A stretch of DNA of 64,000 nt from RH-AL1 sp965277355. GTDB taxonomy: Bacteria > Pseudomonadota > Alphaproteobacteria > Rhizobiales > Beijerinckiaceae. Positions 63,453 to 64,000 of the stretch are shown one piece after another (position 1 is the first letter of the stretch; the number at the start of each line of letters is the position of its first letter). Under the pieces are notes generated by a model. The model did not search any database and was not told where the DNA came from. It was given only the letters and a program-made list of their open reading frames with translations. The position numbers and the translations under genes are program-made. Location: contig CBDICN010000002.1 in NCBI GenBank assembly GCA_965277355.1, forward strand, positions 1,550,001 through 1,614,000, given 5' to 3'.

Positions 63453-64000
63453 TCACGCCAGGTAAGCGGCGATGATCCGCCGGTAGATCGCGGTCAGCCG
63501 CTCGAGGTCGACCACCGGCACGTTCTCGTCGACCATATGCATGGTGTCGCCGACGAGCCCGAGCTCGATCACCGGGCAGAAGCGTTGGATGAAGCGCGCG
63601 TCGGATGTGCCGCCGGAGGTCGACAGCGTGGGCCGGCGCCCGGTCTCGGCCTCGATGGCGGCGGCGACCGTCTCGGTGAACGGCGACGGCGGGGTGACGA
63701 ACGAGGGTGCGTTGCAGGGCTGGAACACGAGTTCGACGCGGGCGTCGCGCGACGCCGCCTCCGCGCGGCGACGCAGGTGCTCCGCGAGGCTCTGCGCCGT
63801 CCACGTGTCGTTGAAGCGGATGTTGAAGGCGGCGGCGGCGCGCGCCGGGATGACGTTGGTCGCCGGGTTGCCGACGTCGATCGACGTGATCTCGAGGTTC
63901 GAGGCGTCGAACAGCGCGGTGCCCTCGTCGAGCGGCGCGAGCAGGGCCTGCAGCACGCGAAGCAGCGCCGGGATCGGATTGTCGGCGCGCTCGGGATAGG
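63453..64000 (-). CDS. dapE: succinyl-diaminopimelate desuccinylase, N-terminal part beyond window
   Basis: The C-terminal 182 residues of an M20-family peptidase; the frame continues through the right edge. Dimerisation domain YPERADNPIPALLR, NPATNVIPARAAAAFNIRFND, then the catalytic-domain return STSGGTSDARFIQ and ELGLVGDTMHMVDENV with the metal-ligand His of HMVDE. Removes succinate from N-succinyl-LL-diaminopimelate in lysine/peptidoglycan biosynthesis. Confidence 0.95.
   Translation of the reverse strand, partial: YPERADNPIPALLRVLQALLAPLDEGTALFDASNLEITSIDVGNPATNVIPARAAAAFNIRFNDTWTAQSLAEHLRRRAEAASRDARVELVFQPCNAPSFVTPPSPFTETVAAAIEAETGRRPTLSTSGGTSDARFIQRFCPVIELGLVGDTMHMVDENVPVVDLERLTAIYRRIIAAYLA

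Overview
The window is about 66-67 % GC by eye, densely packed, and reads as a chromosomal segment of an alphaproteobacterium of the order Hyphomicrobiales (Rhizobiales), probably near Beijerinckiaceae/Methylobacteriaceae or Xanthobacteraceae. The pointers are an Omp25/31-type beta-barrel, a 6S RNA next to 5-formyltetrahydrofolate cyclo-ligase, a DUF2852 protein, leuS-lptE overlap, purSQ, a NAD-dependent molybdenum formate dehydrogenase and a rhizobial-style palindromic repeat at 57188-57267. Genus is not resolvable from the sequence alone.

Layout. 1-15 kb: a partial L,D-transpeptidase, a methyltransferase/cytochrome b561 pair, an SDR, a beta-barrel protein, lptE-leuS, a small Ala/Gly-rich secreted protein, fumC, and a four-gene overlapping DUF4129-DUF4350-MoxR-DUF58 operon. 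15-25 kb: uvrC, a DUF2147 protein, prs, a methylthioadenosine salvage cluster (methyltransferase, mtaP, apt) ending in an orphan solute-binding protein, a BLUF blue-light sensor, DUF2852, dps and gluconokinase. 25-34 kb: a chemoreceptor, 6S RNA followed by the cyclo-ligase and a YmdB-type phosphodiesterase, a trypsin-like protease overlapping purQ-purS, and an Lrp regulator divergent from arginase and ornithine cyclodeaminase. 33.7-41.8 kb: the complete K+-ATPase locus kdpFABCDE, with two tiny membrane-peptide genes at its 5' end (kdpF and an unnamed 27-residue ORF). 42-51 kb: a monothiol glutaredoxin and BolA pair, a GFA-family protein, an RsmB-type rRNA methyltransferase, a FAD oxidoreductase-GtrA-large membrane protein set, and a sensor kinase. 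51-57 kb is the most accessory-looking part: an IS630-type transposase remnant, a duplicated scrap of the adjacent kinase gene, a lone PQQ dehydrogenase, a divergent Nramp transporter, a non-coding stretch with eight GCGTCA hexamers, and a frameshifted DUF262-DUF1524 (GmrSD-like) nuclease gene. 57-63 kb: formate dehydrogenase fdsGBA-fdsD with an upstream LysR regulator and a likely LysR operator, then the end of dapE.

How it fits together. Formate oxidation to CO2 with NADH production (fds), high-affinity K+ uptake (kdp), arginine to ornithine to proline catabolism (Lrp-arginase-ocd) and methylthioadenosine/adenine salvage (mtaP-apt-prs) are complete or nearly complete modules. Points most worth a second look are the broken GmrSD-like gene, the cyclo-ligase that has no ordinary in-frame start after the 6S RNA, the extra micro-ORF ahead of kdpF, the kinase-fragment duplication beside the IS remnant, and the Nramp protein with altered metal-site motifs. 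No CRISPR array, rRNA, tRNA or prophage was found.
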